This document shows, in pieces, positions 17,716 through 25,742 of a DNA stretch of 64,000 nucleotides. The notes beneath the pieces were generated by a model. It was given only the letters and a program-made list of their open reading frames with translations, had not been told where the DNA came from and did not search any database. How positions within the stretch are numbered: the stretch's first letter is position 1; each line of letters opens with the position of its first letter. The translations under genes and the position numbers were made by a program. The stretch comes from CAZLWA01 sp964563165 (GTDB taxonomy: Bacteria; CLD3; SB21), in NCBI GenBank assembly GCA_964563165.1, contig CAZLWA010000016.1, forward strand, positions 1 through 64,000. The letters run 5' to 3'.

Positions 17716-17903
17716 TTTTCACCACAAAGGCCCCAAGGCACTAAGATACTCAAGAATCTGCGCCAAAGGCGCATCAGCCTCTGGCTGAAAAAGGCAAAAG
17801 GCAACCTCATGCTGAAAGCTGAAAGCTGAAAGCTATGAACTGAAAACTGATAACTAATAACTTCCTCACTCAACTTTCGTCGGATCGTCCGGCGTAAAGT
17901 CGA
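17716..17903. repeat. Right copy of the large direct repeat, overlapping the 3' end of msrB
   Basis: Same order of elements as 16113-16305, with a shorter AAAAGGC heptamer array (two units) and three TGAAAGC heptamers. It ends inside the real msrB 3' end (stop 17866-17868). The difference in heptamer counts suggests slippage after duplication. Confidence 0.9.
17760..17792. repeat. Double-palindrome repeat, copy 2
   Basis: Intact 33-bp unit: GCGCC-AAA-GGCGC, AT, CAGCC-TCT-GGCTG, then an A run. Both stems are perfect. Confidence 0.9.
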
Positions 17904-18405
17904 GGACTATCGAATTCATACAATAGCGGTTTCGTGTCGGCGGCGGCCCGTCGTCGAACAGGTGCCCGAGATGCCCGCCGCAGCGCCCGCACAGAACTTC
18001 TGTCCTTTGCATGCCGTGTGAACTGTCCGGTTCATAGATCACGCTGTTTTTTCGCATCGTTTCGAAAAAACTCGGCCAGCCGCATGTGCTCGCAAATTTC
18101 GCTCCCGAACGAAACAAAGCATTTCCGCAAGCCGCGCAGTAATACGTCCCAATGCCCGTGTAATTGCAGTACTTCCCGGTGAATGCTTCTTCGGTTGCTT
18201 TCCTGCGGGCTACCTGATAAATACTGTCCGGTAAAACTTTTTTCCAAACTGAGTCGGGGAGATTCAGTGTGGTCGTATCGGTTTTCGAGTAATACGGATT
18301 ATTGGATTTGTCTGTCATAGTTTTATTAATTGGGTTAGGTGATTTGTTTTGGCAGCCGCACAATGCGAAAATTGTCAAAGTGAGCATAAGAAATGTCGGT
18401 TTCAT
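17866..18405 (-). CDS. msrB: Peptide-methionine (R)-S-oxide reductase, lipoprotein form
   Basis: Reduces the R form of methionine sulfoxide in proteins, here probably outside the cytoplasm because the product begins with a lipoprotein signal (MKPTFLMLTLTIFALCGC). Four zinc cysteines are present in two pairs (CAAC and CGRC), as are STCGWPSF with the recycling Cys, GGHLGHLFDDGP, and the catalytic Cys in RYCMNS. I start at the ATG at 18405, directly before the lipoprotein signal; the frame is open 12 codons further. The last codons lie inside the right-hand direct repeat. A copy of that 3' tail exists at 16269. Confidence 0.93.
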   Translation of the reverse strand: MKPTFLMLTLTIFALCGCQNKSPNPINKTMTDKSNNPYYSKTDTTTLNLPDSVWKKVLPDSIYQVARRKATEEAFTGKYCNYTGIGTYYCAACGNALFRSGAKFASTCGWPSFFETMRKNSVIYEPDSSHGMQRTEVLCGRCGGHLGHLFDDGPPPTRNRYCMNSIVLDFTPDDPTKVE

Positions 18406-18609
18406 TACTAAAAACTTGTAAATATATTGCGGGGAGATCATTTGGAATCTTTCGTCTATCTCATATAACTGATGGAAACTTACCGCAAGGGGCTTTCTTT
18501 GTCAACTGAAAAAATGGCCAGGAGCCAGGACCCGAATCGGCAAAAGAAGGCAAAGACAGATCTTTGCGAACTCTGCGTGAGTTAATCAGCGTTCTTTGCG
18601 GTCGAATGT

Positions 18610-18640
<31 letters not shown>

Positions 18641-18795
18641 ATGGATGGACGGGAATGACAAATTAACGAAAACCCCTCTTTCATTTTTTGATTCTATTAT
18701 TTATATTCGTTGGCATTAAATTTCATTTAACAGGGAGATTCTTGTGCCCCGATGAATCGGGACATCTGAAGGACAACTTACAGGAGCAAAGACTA

Positions 18796-21531
18796 TTGTT
18801 TCCAGAAATTGCAAAAGCGTACGATCCGAAGGCGGTAGAAGACAAATGGTATGCATATTGGATGAAGCATGACCTGTTTCGTGCGAAGATCAATAAAAAT
18901 AAGAAACCGTTCACGATCATCATTCCGCCGCCGAATGTGACCGGCGCTCTGCATATCGGCCACGCCTATAATAATGCCGTTCAGGATATTTACATTCGTT
19001 TCAAACGCATGCAGGGCTTCGAAGCACTGTGGTCGCCGGGAACGGACCACGCCGGCATTACCACACAGACCGTCGTCGAAAAACAGTTGAAGAGCGAGGG
19101 CAAAGAGCGCAAGCACATGGAGCGCGAAGCGTTTGTCGCGGAAGTCTGGAAACATAAAGAGATTTACCGCGACCGCATCATCGGCCAATTGCAAAGAATG
19201 GGCTGTTCGTGCGACTGGAAGCGCGAATGGTTCACCATGGACGAGACCTTGTCGAAAGCCGTTCTAGAAGTGTTCGTTCATTTCTATGAAAAAGGGTGGA
19301 TCTATAAAGGTAATTATATCGTGAACTGGTGTCCCGCTTCTCAGACGGCAATTTCCGATGAAGAGGTGGATTACAAAGAGATCAACGGAAAACTCTGGCA
19401 CTTCAAGTACCCGATCAAAGATTCCAAAGAATTTGTTGTTGTGGCGACCACGCGGCCCGAGACGATGCTCGGCGATACCGGCGTCGGAGTAAATCCGGAA
19501 GACGATCGTTATAAAAAACAGGTCGGAAAAAAAGTTATTCTGCCGATCGTCGGGCGCGAGATGCCGATATTCGCGGACGCCTACGTGGACAAAGAATTCG
19601 GGACCGGCGCTGTAAAAGTCACGCCGTCGCACGATCCGAACGATTTCCAGATGGGCAAAAGGCATGATCTCGAGTTCATCAACATCATGAATCCCGACGC
19701 GAGTTTGAATATCAACGTGCCCGCGGCATTCCAGGGTATGGAGCGTTACGCCGCGCGGAAGAAAGTTGTCGCGGAAATGGATCGATTGGGATTACTGGTG
19801 AAGATCGAAGACCACCTGACGCGCATCGGCTATTCCCAGCGCGGGAATGTGCCCATCGAGCCTCTTATTTCGGAGCAATGGTTCCTGAAAATGGACGAAC
19901 TCGCCAAACCCGCTCTGGAAGCGGTTCGGAATGGTACTATTAAACTGCATCCGGAAAAATGGATCAAAACCTACGAGAACTGGTTGACAAATATCCGCGA
20001 CTGGTGCATTTCACGGCAACTCTGGTGGGGGCACAGGATACCTGCTTATTATTTGCCTACCGGTGAAATGGTAGTTGCCAGGTCAAAAGATGAAGCCATT
20101 GAAAAATTCAAAATTCTGCGCCAAAGGCGCATCAGCCCCGGGCTGAAAAACTCTGCGCCAAAGGCGCATCAGCCTCCGGCTGAAGAATTCAAAACTGAAG
20201 ACATACGTCAGGACGAAGATGTACTGGATACATGGTTTTCCTCCTGGCTGGTGCCATTCTCGTCATTTGGATGGCCTAAGGAAACGGAAGACGGAAAATA
20301 TTTCTATCCGACTAATCTATTGGTGACCGGCCCGGATATTATTTTCTTTTGGGTTGCGCGCATGATCATGGCGGGACTGGAATTCACGAAACGGCCTCCG
20401 TTCTCTCAGGTCTATTTCAACGGCATCGTGAGGGACGAACAAGGGCGCAAAATGAGCAAGTCGCTCGGCAACGGGATCGACCCGATCGAGATCATCGAAA
20501 AATATTCCGCCGATGCGCTGCGCTTTACGATGGTCGATTCCAGCGCGGAAGGACAGGACCTTTTTCTCAGTGAAAAGCATTTTGAGACGGGCAGAAATTT
20601 TTCGAACAAGGTATGGAATGCCTTCCGCTTTCTCATGATGCACAAACAAAAGTTGCCGCTGGCGAAACCGTTACTGACCGATCCGGCGGACATCACGGAT
20701 ATGACCGATCTGTGGATCCTGAGCCGATATCACCGCGCCGTTGCCGGGATCACCGAAGGCCTGGAAAACTATAAACTGCACGATGCGATGCATTCGGTAT
20801 ACCAATTCTTTTGGAATGACTACTGCGATTGGTATCTGGAATTGATCAAAGACCGTCTGTACAACGCCGACGAAAAGATCAAAACGCAAACGCTTTCGGT
20901 CGCTCTGTTCATTATGGACGGCATTGTGAAACTCATGCATCCGATCGTTCCTTTTGTGACGGAAGAAATATGGCAGAAGCTGGATGACCGGAAAGACGGC
21001 GACAGCATCATGCGCGAAGCCTGGCCGGCCGGGGATACGCAGTGGATCGATGAACCGATTGAACAAGAGATCGAGCTTATTAAAAACATGATCGTCGCCA
21101 TCCGTAATATCCGTTCGGAAATGAACATTCCTCCGGCGAAAAAAACAAATTTATTCCTGGCGGTTGATGATAAGAATATCATTGATGCGCTGCATGCGCA
21201 TCAGAATCATTTTAAGAGCCTGGCGCGTGTGGAGGAGGTGACCATCGGTGCCCGTTCAGCAAAGCCTGAAAATTCAGCCAGCGCGGTCGTTTCCGGAGTG
21301 GAGATCTATGTTCCGCTCGAAGGATTGATCGATTCGGAGGCGGAACGCGGACGTTTACAAAAGGAAATTACGCGCCTGACACTGCAAGTGCACAATATCG
21401 ATCAAAAATTGATGAACGGTGATTTCATAGCCAAGGCGCCGGCTCAAGTGTTGGAAAAAGAAAGATCGAAACGCGAAAATTTCATTCAAACGATCGAAAA
21501 ACTCAGTTTAAGTTTACAACAGTTAAAATAG
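18796..21531 (+). CDS. valS: Valyl-tRNA synthetase with in-frame repeat insertion
   Basis: Charges tRNA-Val. HIGH (residues 53-56 from this start) and KMSKS (from residue 552), the editing domain (FVVVATTRPETMLGDTGV), GTDHAG, QDEDVLDTWFSSWL and a C-terminal coiled-coil arm are all present, so the enzyme looks complete. Family homology begins at FPEIAKAYDPKAVEDKW, so I start at TTG 18796, with GGAG 9 nt upstream. An in-frame ATG at 18688 would add 36 residues unlike ValRS. Residues 441-464 (LRQRRISPGLKNSAPKAHQP...) derive from two copies of the double palindrome. They lie between the catalytic insertion and the QDEDV motif, where the extra loop should be tolerated. Removing 81 bp between the AATTCAAAA duplicates restores a normal-looking sequence. 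Confidence 0.93.
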   Translation: MFPEIAKAYDPKAVEDKWYAYWMKHDLFRAKINKNKKPFTIIIPPPNVTGALHIGHAYNNAVQDIYIRFKRMQGFEALWSPGTDHAGITTQTVVEKQLKSEGKERKHMEREAFVAEVWKHKEIYRDRIIGQLQRMGCSCDWKREWFTMDETLSKAVLEVFVHFYEKGWIYKGNYIVNWCPASQTAISDEEVDYKEINGKLWHFKYPIKDSKEFVVVATTRPETMLGDTGVGVNPEDDRYKKQVGKKVILPIVGREMPIFADAYVDKEFGTGAVKVTPSHDPNDFQMGKRHDLEFINIMNPDASLNINVPAAFQGMERYAARKKVVAEMDRLGLLVKIEDHLTRIGYSQRGNVPIEPLISEQWFLKMDELAKPALEAVRNGTIKLHPEKWIKTYENWLTNIRDWCISRQLWWGHRIPAYYLPTGEMVVARSKDEAIEKFKILRQRRISPGLKNSAPKAHQPPAEEFKTEDIRQDEDVLDTWFSSWLVPFSSFGWPKETEDGKYFYPTNLLVTGPDIIFFWVARMIMAGLEFTKRPPFSQVYFNGIVRDEQGRKMSKSLGNGIDPIEIIEKYSADALRFTMVDSSAEGQDLFLSEKHFETGRNFSNKVWNAFRFLMMHKQKLPLAKPLLTDPADITDMTDLWILSRYHRAVAGITEGLENYKLHDAMHSVYQFFWNDYCDWYLELIKDRLYNADEKIKTQTLSVALFIMDGIVKLMHPIVPFVTEEIWQKLDDRKDGDSIMREAWPAGDTQWIDEPIEQEIELIKNMIVAIRNIRSEMNIPPAKKTNLFLAVDDKNIIDALHAHQNHFKSLARVEEVTIGARSAKPENSASAVVSGVEIYVPLEGLIDSEAERGRLQKEITRLTLQVHNIDQKLMNGDFIAKAPAQVLEKERSKRENFIQTIEKLSLSLQQLK
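20118..20150. repeat. Double-palindrome repeat, copy 3 (inside valS)
   Basis: GCGCC-AAA-GGCGC followed by CAGCCCCGGGCTG. Loop changes keep the second stem intact. Translated as part of RQRRISPGLKN. Confidence 0.92.
20155..20187. repeat. Double-palindrome repeat, copy 4 (inside valS)
   Basis: GCGCC-AAA-GGCGC followed by CAGCCTCCGGCTG. The 37-bp period means it is read in another frame than copy 3, giving APKAHQPPAEE. Confidence 0.92.
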
Positions 21532-21563
21532 CCACGAAGACACCAAGACACAAAGGCACACAA
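21531..21563. repeat. Dispersed GCCACGAAGACACCAAG repeat, solo copy
   Basis: It begins on the last base of the valS stop codon and resembles the terminal inverted repeats of the elements at 21641 and 37665. Degenerate relatives are seen at about 16117, 17720 and, inverted, 30245-30285. Confidence 0.65.
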
Positions 21564-21640
21564 ATGTTTATTTATGATAATAATTATCTTTTGTAACTAG
21601 CGTCTTCATGCCATTGCAGCAGACTAAGTTTCTTGAATTA

Positions 21641-21731
21641 GCCACGAAGGCACTAAGACACGAAGTTGCACAAAGTTAATTATAATAGTAGTCTTTCTTT
21701 GTGTACCTTTGAGCCTTGGTGTCTTTGCGGC
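21641..21731. mobile_element. MITE-like element with 35-bp imperfect terminal inverted repeats
   Basis: Left end 21641-21675 (GCCACGAAGGCACTAAGACA...) and right end 21697-21731 are inverted copies with about 26 of 35 matches around a 21-bp AT-rich core. It has no coding capacity. It ends 7 bp before the ATG of the homocysteine methyltransferase gene, so its hairpin would sit next to that ribosome binding region. Confidence 0.65.
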
Positions 21732-21738
21732 ATGATTT

Positions 21739-22608
21739 ATGACCTTTCAAAACCGGTTATCACAATCGAAACCCATTCTTCTTGACGGTGCGACCGGATC
21801 GGAACTCGAAGCGCGCGGTATCAGGCTCATTCTGCCATTATGGTCAACCGTCGCGCTTTTGAACGACGACGGCCGGAAGGTGCTGCGCAGCGTTCATCGG
21901 GATCATATCGATGCGGGAGCGGAGATCATCACGGCGAATACGTTTCGAACCAATTACCGCGCGTTGAAGAAAGAGAACATGGAATCGCAGGCAAAATCCC
22001 TGACGTACGCGGCGGTGGAAGAAGTGCGGCGGGCTTTTGACGAATCAAAAAAACAAGAATCCGTCTTCATAGCCGGTTCAGTAGCGACCGTGGAAGATTG
22101 TTATTCGCCGGAGTTGGTCCCGCCGGATCAGGCATTACGCGACGAGCACCGCCGGCACATTGACCATCTGCATGCCGCAGAAGTGGACGTGATCCTCATC
22201 GAAACGATAAATACGGTTCGGGAAGCCGTGATCGCATTGGACTATGCAAGACAAACCGAATTGCCCGTGCTGGTGAGTTTCGTCTGCAAGGACCCCGAGC
22301 ATATCCTGAGCGGAGAAAAACTGGAAGATGCCGTAAAAGCAATTGCATTGCTGAATCCGCAGGCTATCCTGATCAACTGCGTCCCGGTCGATCTCATCGA
22401 AAGGAACTTGGAAATACTGCAAAGCCTCACGAAAATTGCGATCGGCGCGTATGCGAACGTCGTTCCGTCGAAGGGTAATACAAAAATTTCCCCTGAAGAT
22501 TACGCCCGGTATGTGAGACATTGGATCGATACATTTCATGTGAAAATCGCCGGCGGATGCTGTGGTACGACGCCGGAACATATTCGTGCTATCGGGGAAA
22601 TTATTTAA
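21739..22608 (+). CDS. Homocysteine S-methyltransferase family protein
   Basis: Zinc-dependent methyltransferase that would use S-methylmethionine, SAM or a similar donor to methylate homocysteine. The barrel starts with LLDGATGSELEARGI; zinc ligands are the Cys of ILINCVP and the paired Cys of GGCCGTTPEHI. The 289-residue length matches the stand-alone domain (MmuM-like), not full MetH. No MetH partner domains or methionine operon are nearby. The 5' region is occupied by an inverted-repeat element ending 7 bp before the ATG, and no clear ribosome binding site is left. Exact donor unknown. Confidence 0.88.
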   Translation: MTFQNRLSQSKPILLDGATGSELEARGIRLILPLWSTVALLNDDGRKVLRSVHRDHIDAGAEIITANTFRTNYRALKKENMESQAKSLTYAAVEEVRRAFDESKKQESVFIAGSVATVEDCYSPELVPPDQALRDEHRRHIDHLHAAEVDVILIETINTVREAVIALDYARQTELPVLVSFVCKDPEHILSGEKLEDAVKAIALLNPQAILINCVPVDLIERNLEILQSLTKIAIGAYANVVPSKGNTKISPEDYARYVRHWIDTFHVKIAGGCCGTTPEHIRAIGEII

Positions 22609-22725
22609 ATCGATTACACGAAATATATGATATTTTTTTATCGCGGTAGCGGGAAGCCAGCCACCGTTAATATTAAAACACTACCGTTGTGAGAAAAATA
22701 TTTCCGATAACGGTCATTTTTCATG

Positions 22726-22754
22726 TTTACCTCGTAACGTATTTGGGATATATT
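22726..22754 (+). promoter_or_regulatory. Putative promoter of the first tandem lipoprotein gene
   Basis: TTTACC (22726-22731) and TATATT (22749-22754) are spaced by 17 bp. A strong AAGGAGG (22779-22785) precedes the GTG start by 4 nt. Confidence 0.5.
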
Positions 22755-22789
22755 GCATCTTCTGTAACTTGTAACATCAAGGAGGTTTT

Positions 22790-23638
22790 GTGAACAAAAA
22801 TATTCTGGTCTTAATTGTGGCGGGCATGCTTTTCATGTTTGCCGGTTGTAAGAATAATGAGGACAAACCCGTAAATTTCAGTTCTCAGGCCGAAGCCCAG
22901 GCATCCCTGAATCAAGGCGGAAGCGAAGATATTAGTCAGATTGCCGATCTATCGACCGTAGAAGATCTTGCAAAGAGTTTTAACGGATCGGGCTCCATAA
23001 ACTTTAATAAATCACGGTTGAACCGGTCGAAGAACCTGAATAAAAAGTCTTCTTTGCAGAGTTTTGGCTATGACCCGGTAACGCACTATTGGTCGGTGGA
23101 CACAACGGTGACTGAAGACGGAAACACGATTCACATAGCAGGCAAAGTCCGTTTCACCAACAGAAATATTTTCGGTTTGCCGACGGAGACTACCGACATG
23201 ATGGAATTTTCCGTGGACATTTCGGCGAACGGGTCGACGGACACTTCGCAATTAGATCTGACGGCCGGTCAGGATTTCGCCGTAACCGGTATTTCCAACT
23301 ACCGGGGAAGTACGGGCAATCTTACGATCAACGGCTCCGAATCGTTCAATTACGACTTGAGTTTGACCACGCCAAACGGGAATGTAGCGCTCTCTGCCGA
23401 CTACAGCACGAGCGCAAATGCTATCGTTTTGTCGCCAATCAGCGAATATCCATTAAGTGGCAACATTGGATTCACTTCCAAATGGAGTGTCACGGCCGGC
23501 AACGGCATTGATTCGGGATTCCAAAGCCATAATGTGAGAGGCAGTATTACTTTTGATGGGACTCATATTGCAACACTGGTTTACGGCGGGTTTACATTTT
23601 ATATCGATCTGGACACGGATGAGATCACGCCGGCATAA
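22790..23638 (+). CDS. Predicted lipoprotein, tandem paralogue 1, function unknown
   Basis: A 282-residue secreted lipoprotein (lipobox FAGC at about residue 20) that I cannot assign. After the Cys it has a low-complexity linker with the phrase NFSSQAEAQ, then a beta-rich domain rich in Ser, Thr and Asn (YDPVTHYWSVDTT, ITFDGTHIATLVYGGF) and ends DLDTDEITPA. The neighbour at 23914 shares the same order of motifs, so the two arose by tandem duplication. It starts with GTG behind AAGGAGG, has its own promoter and ends in an intrinsic terminator, so it is a single-gene unit, probably well expressed. Confidence 0.82.
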   Translation: MNKNILVLIVAGMLFMFAGCKNNEDKPVNFSSQAEAQASLNQGGSEDISQIADLSTVEDLAKSFNGSGSINFNKSRLNRSKNLNKKSSLQSFGYDPVTHYWSVDTTVTEDGNTIHIAGKVRFTNRNIFGLPTETTDMMEFSVDISANGSTDTSQLDLTAGQDFAVTGISNYRGSTGNLTINGSESFNYDLSLTTPNGNVALSADYSTSANAIVLSPISEYPLSGNIGFTSKWSVTAGNGIDSGFQSHNVRGSITFDGTHIATLVYGGFTFYIDLDTDEITPA

Positions 23639-23662
23639 TTCTATTAGAAAGATCAACATCAA

Positions 23663-23697
23663 AAAACCGTCTTGAAAACTCTTCAAGGCGGTTTTTT
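23663..23697 (+). terminator. Intrinsic terminator after lipoprotein 1
   Basis: ACCGTCTTGAA pairs with TTCAAGGCGGT (one G-U pair), AACT-type loop, followed by seven T. Confidence 0.9.
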
Positions 23698-23913
23698 TAT
23701 TTTGCGTTTATTCGGGGAAGAGGAGTCATCGGTGCTCGTAAGGTTATGTGCAGCAACCCGGCCATATCAGGGGCGGAGAAGAACGGGAGGTGCCGTGAAA
23801 GCAATCGCAGGCTGTCACGGCCAAGTTGTTCAGAGAAACAAAATGATTTACTTGATGGACGAATTTGTTTACATTACGGTTATTAGTCAGTTACAAACTA
23901 TCAGGAGGATTTT

Positions 23914-24747
23914 ATGAAAACCAAATTCAAATGGATCTTAGTATCGGTGATGCTTGCGGCAGTAATAGCTTTTGCAGGATGCGCCACGACCACTGATGGT
24001 CCGATCAATTTCTCGTCACAAGCCGAGGCGGATAACGCGGTTGCACTCAATCAGTTTTATATTATTTCACTTGTGGATTTATCGGTCGCAACCGCCGAGG
24101 AAGCCACTGATTTTAACGGTTCGTTTAACGATATATTATTTTTTAAGTCAAAACAACGCCTGCAAAAAACGCGCACCGCTAAAGCCACAATATATGACCC
24201 ATCAACCGGTTTTTGGAGCTACGACTCCACGAGCGGAGATTCTGTATCGATCCACTACAAAATTAAGTTCACTCCGCGCGGCACGAACGGACTTCCGACC
24301 ACGGCCACTACAGATATGACGTATTCAGCGGATGTAAGCGGTAGACAAAGTGAAGAGACCGGCCCTCTTACATTTCACGGCAATGCCGCCATAGATATGA
24401 CCGGCATTGCGGCTTATCGGAATGCGACCGGAAATGCTGCGTTAAATGGCAGTTTTGATTTTGGGATCGGAATTGACGAAATGCAAGGCCTGCAAACCCT
24501 TTCGCTTGACTTTGTTTTCGGCGTAACTTTCAACACGTTGGCGATTTCTCCAACCGCAGCCTATCCGCTCCAAAGCGGCACTATTGACTTTACACTGCGC
24601 TTTGAGCTCACGCCAAGCTCACCAGGGTTCACGAATTATTTTGTTGGCGGCACGCTTACGTTTGACGGCACACACATTGTGAAGCTCGCGATCGGCGGAT
24701 TTAATTACAATATTGATCTGGATACTGAAATCATTACACCAGCATAA
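23914..24747 (+). CDS. Predicted lipoprotein, tandem paralogue 2, function unknown
   Basis: Paralogue of the preceding lipoprotein, 277 residues. Lipobox FAGC, then NFSSQAEAD right after the Cys linker, DFNGSFNDI, FWSYDSTSGDS, LTFDGTHIVKLAIGGF and the shared end DLDTEIITPA. The ATG follows AGGAGG (23903-23908). The 275 bp upstream hold the terminator of paralogue 1 but no clear promoter; the gene has its own terminator downstream. Both proteins look like beta-sandwich surface lipoproteins; a binding or structural role is a guess. Confidence 0.82.
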   Translation: MKTKFKWILVSVMLAAVIAFAGCATTTDGPINFSSQAEADNAVALNQFYIISLVDLSVATAEEATDFNGSFNDILFFKSKQRLQKTRTAKATIYDPSTGFWSYDSTSGDSVSIHYKIKFTPRGTNGLPTTATTDMTYSADVSGRQSEETGPLTFHGNAAIDMTGIAAYRNATGNAALNGSFDFGIGIDEMQGLQTLSLDFVFGVTFNTLAISPTAAYPLQSGTIDFTLRFELTPSSPGFTNYFVGGTLTFDGTHIVKLAIGGFNYNIDLDTEIITPA

Positions 24748-24764
24748 TTCTTCAAAAGATTTGT

Positions 24765-24803
24765 AAAAAAACCGTCTTGAGATTATTCGAGACGGTTTTT
24801 TAT
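24765..24803 (+). terminator. Intrinsic terminator after lipoprotein 2
   Basis: AAAACCGTCTTGA pairs with TCGAGACGGTTTT (one G-U pair), followed by a T run. Nearly the same sequence as the terminator at 23663, as expected if the whole unit was duplicated. With A and T runs on both sides it may also end the opposing DUF58 transcript. Confidence 0.9.
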
Positions 24804-24842
24804 TTTGAATCGTTCAGGCTGCAGCACCTATTCGTGCGATTT

Positions 24843-25742
24843 TTACCCGCCCATTTTCTTACGTTTCGTGATGTATTCCGTCAAAGCGACATCGAATGGC
24901 GTGCGCGTGTCCAGCAACACGTAGTCGATATTATTTTCGCGGCATTCCTTGCGGTACGAGTCAATGAACGAACGCATCTGATCCTGATAGCTCTTACGGA
25001 TATGCCACGGCTGTGTCGCCATGCGCGCCTTCGTTTCCATATCCTCGAAGATCACATCGCCGCCGTACGCGAAATCGCGTTCCTGCGGATCGAGCACGTG
25101 AAAGACAATGACCTCATGGCGTTTGTGGCGAAAATGCTTGAGGCCGGCGATAACCTTCTGGGGATCGTCAAACAGGTCGCTGATGAGGATGATCAGCCCG
25201 CGGCGTTTGATGCGCTCGGCAATTTCGTGCAGGGTCGGAGCCAGGTCGGTCTCTTCATGATCGGAATTCGTCTGCAGGGACTCCTGCAAGGTCTTCAAAT
25301 AACTCATGGTTGCGCGCGGCGGCATGTGACGACGGATCTTCTTATCGAAGAGGGTCAATCCCGTCGCGTCTTTTTGGCGAATCATCAGGTACGCCAGCGC
25401 GGCGGCGAGACAGGAACCGTATTCCAGTTTGGTGACAGCGCCTGAACCGAACGTCATCGATCCGCTCGAGTCGAGCAGGATCTGTGCTTTGAGATTGGTT
25501 TCTTCCTCATAGCGTTTGACATAATATCGCCCCGTGCGTCCGTACACTTTCCAATCGATCGTGCGGATCTCATCGCCCGGCATATACGGCCGGTGTTCGG
25601 CAAATTCCACGCTGAAACCGTGATACGGGCTTTTGTGCAGACCGGTGATAAAACCCTCGACCACTAATCGCGCTTTGATCTCCAGGTTCGAAAGTTTTGC
25701 CGCGATTTCCGGGTTTAAATATTTTTGATTATCGGTTGGAAT
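24843..25742 (-). CDS. DUF58 domain protein (von Willebrand A-like), apparent ATT start
   Basis: A member of the DUF58 family usually found beside MoxR ATPases and Bat proteins; molecular role poorly known. Family blocks are SPYHGFSVEFAEHRPYMPGD, IDWKVYGRTGRYYVKRYEEE, the MIDAS-like LLDSSGSM and a C-terminal RECRENNIDYVLLDT. The usual N-terminus (KYLNPEIAAKLSNLEIKARLVVEGF) is encoded upstream of the first standard start (GTG 25664). The frame runs back to a stop with no ATG, GTG or TTG, but ATT at 25742-25740 has AGGAG 7 nt before it and gives the expected short lead (PTDNQKYL). I start there (299 residues). No MoxR gene adjoins; a BatD-like gene lies at 40760. Confidence 0.88.
   Translation of the reverse strand: MPTDNQKYLNPEIAAKLSNLEIKARLVVEGFITGLHKSPYHGFSVEFAEHRPYMPGDEIRTIDWKVYGRTGRYYVKRYEEETNLKAQILLDSSGSMTFGSGAVTKLEYGSCLAAALAYLMIRQKDATGLTLFDKKIRRHMPPRATMSYLKTLQESLQTNSDHEETDLAPTLHEIAERIKRRGLIILISDLFDDPQKVIAGLKHFRHKRHEVIVFHVLDPQERDFAYGGDVIFEDMETKARMATQPWHIRKSYQDQMRSFIDSYRKECRENNIDYVLLDTRTPFDVALTEYITKRKKMGG

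Larger units (their letters stand above)
20105..20194. mobile_element. Palindromic element inserted in valS, flanked by a 9-bp direct duplication
   Basis: AATTCAAAA occurs at 20105-20113 and again at 20186-20194, exactly 81 bp (27 codons) apart. Between them lie 72 bp made of two tandem double-palindrome units with a 37-bp period. The duplication extends to 13 bp with one mismatch. Because 72 + 9 is divisible by 3 and no stop is created, valS stays open. The pattern fits insertion with target-site duplication; no transposase is encoded. Confidence 0.82.

Noticed and set aside
18688..18795. 36-codon N-terminal extension of valS from ATG 18688
   Set aside because: The sequence is unlike ValRS, while TTG 18796 has a GGAG site and starts exactly at the family homology.
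23672..23917. 81-codon frame between the two lipoproteins
   Set aside because: Its start lies in the terminator hairpin and its end in the next gene's binding site; no homology seen.
24777..25445. 222-codon plus-strand frame
   Set aside because: It is antisense to the DUF58 gene, whose motifs are clear, and overlaps a terminator.
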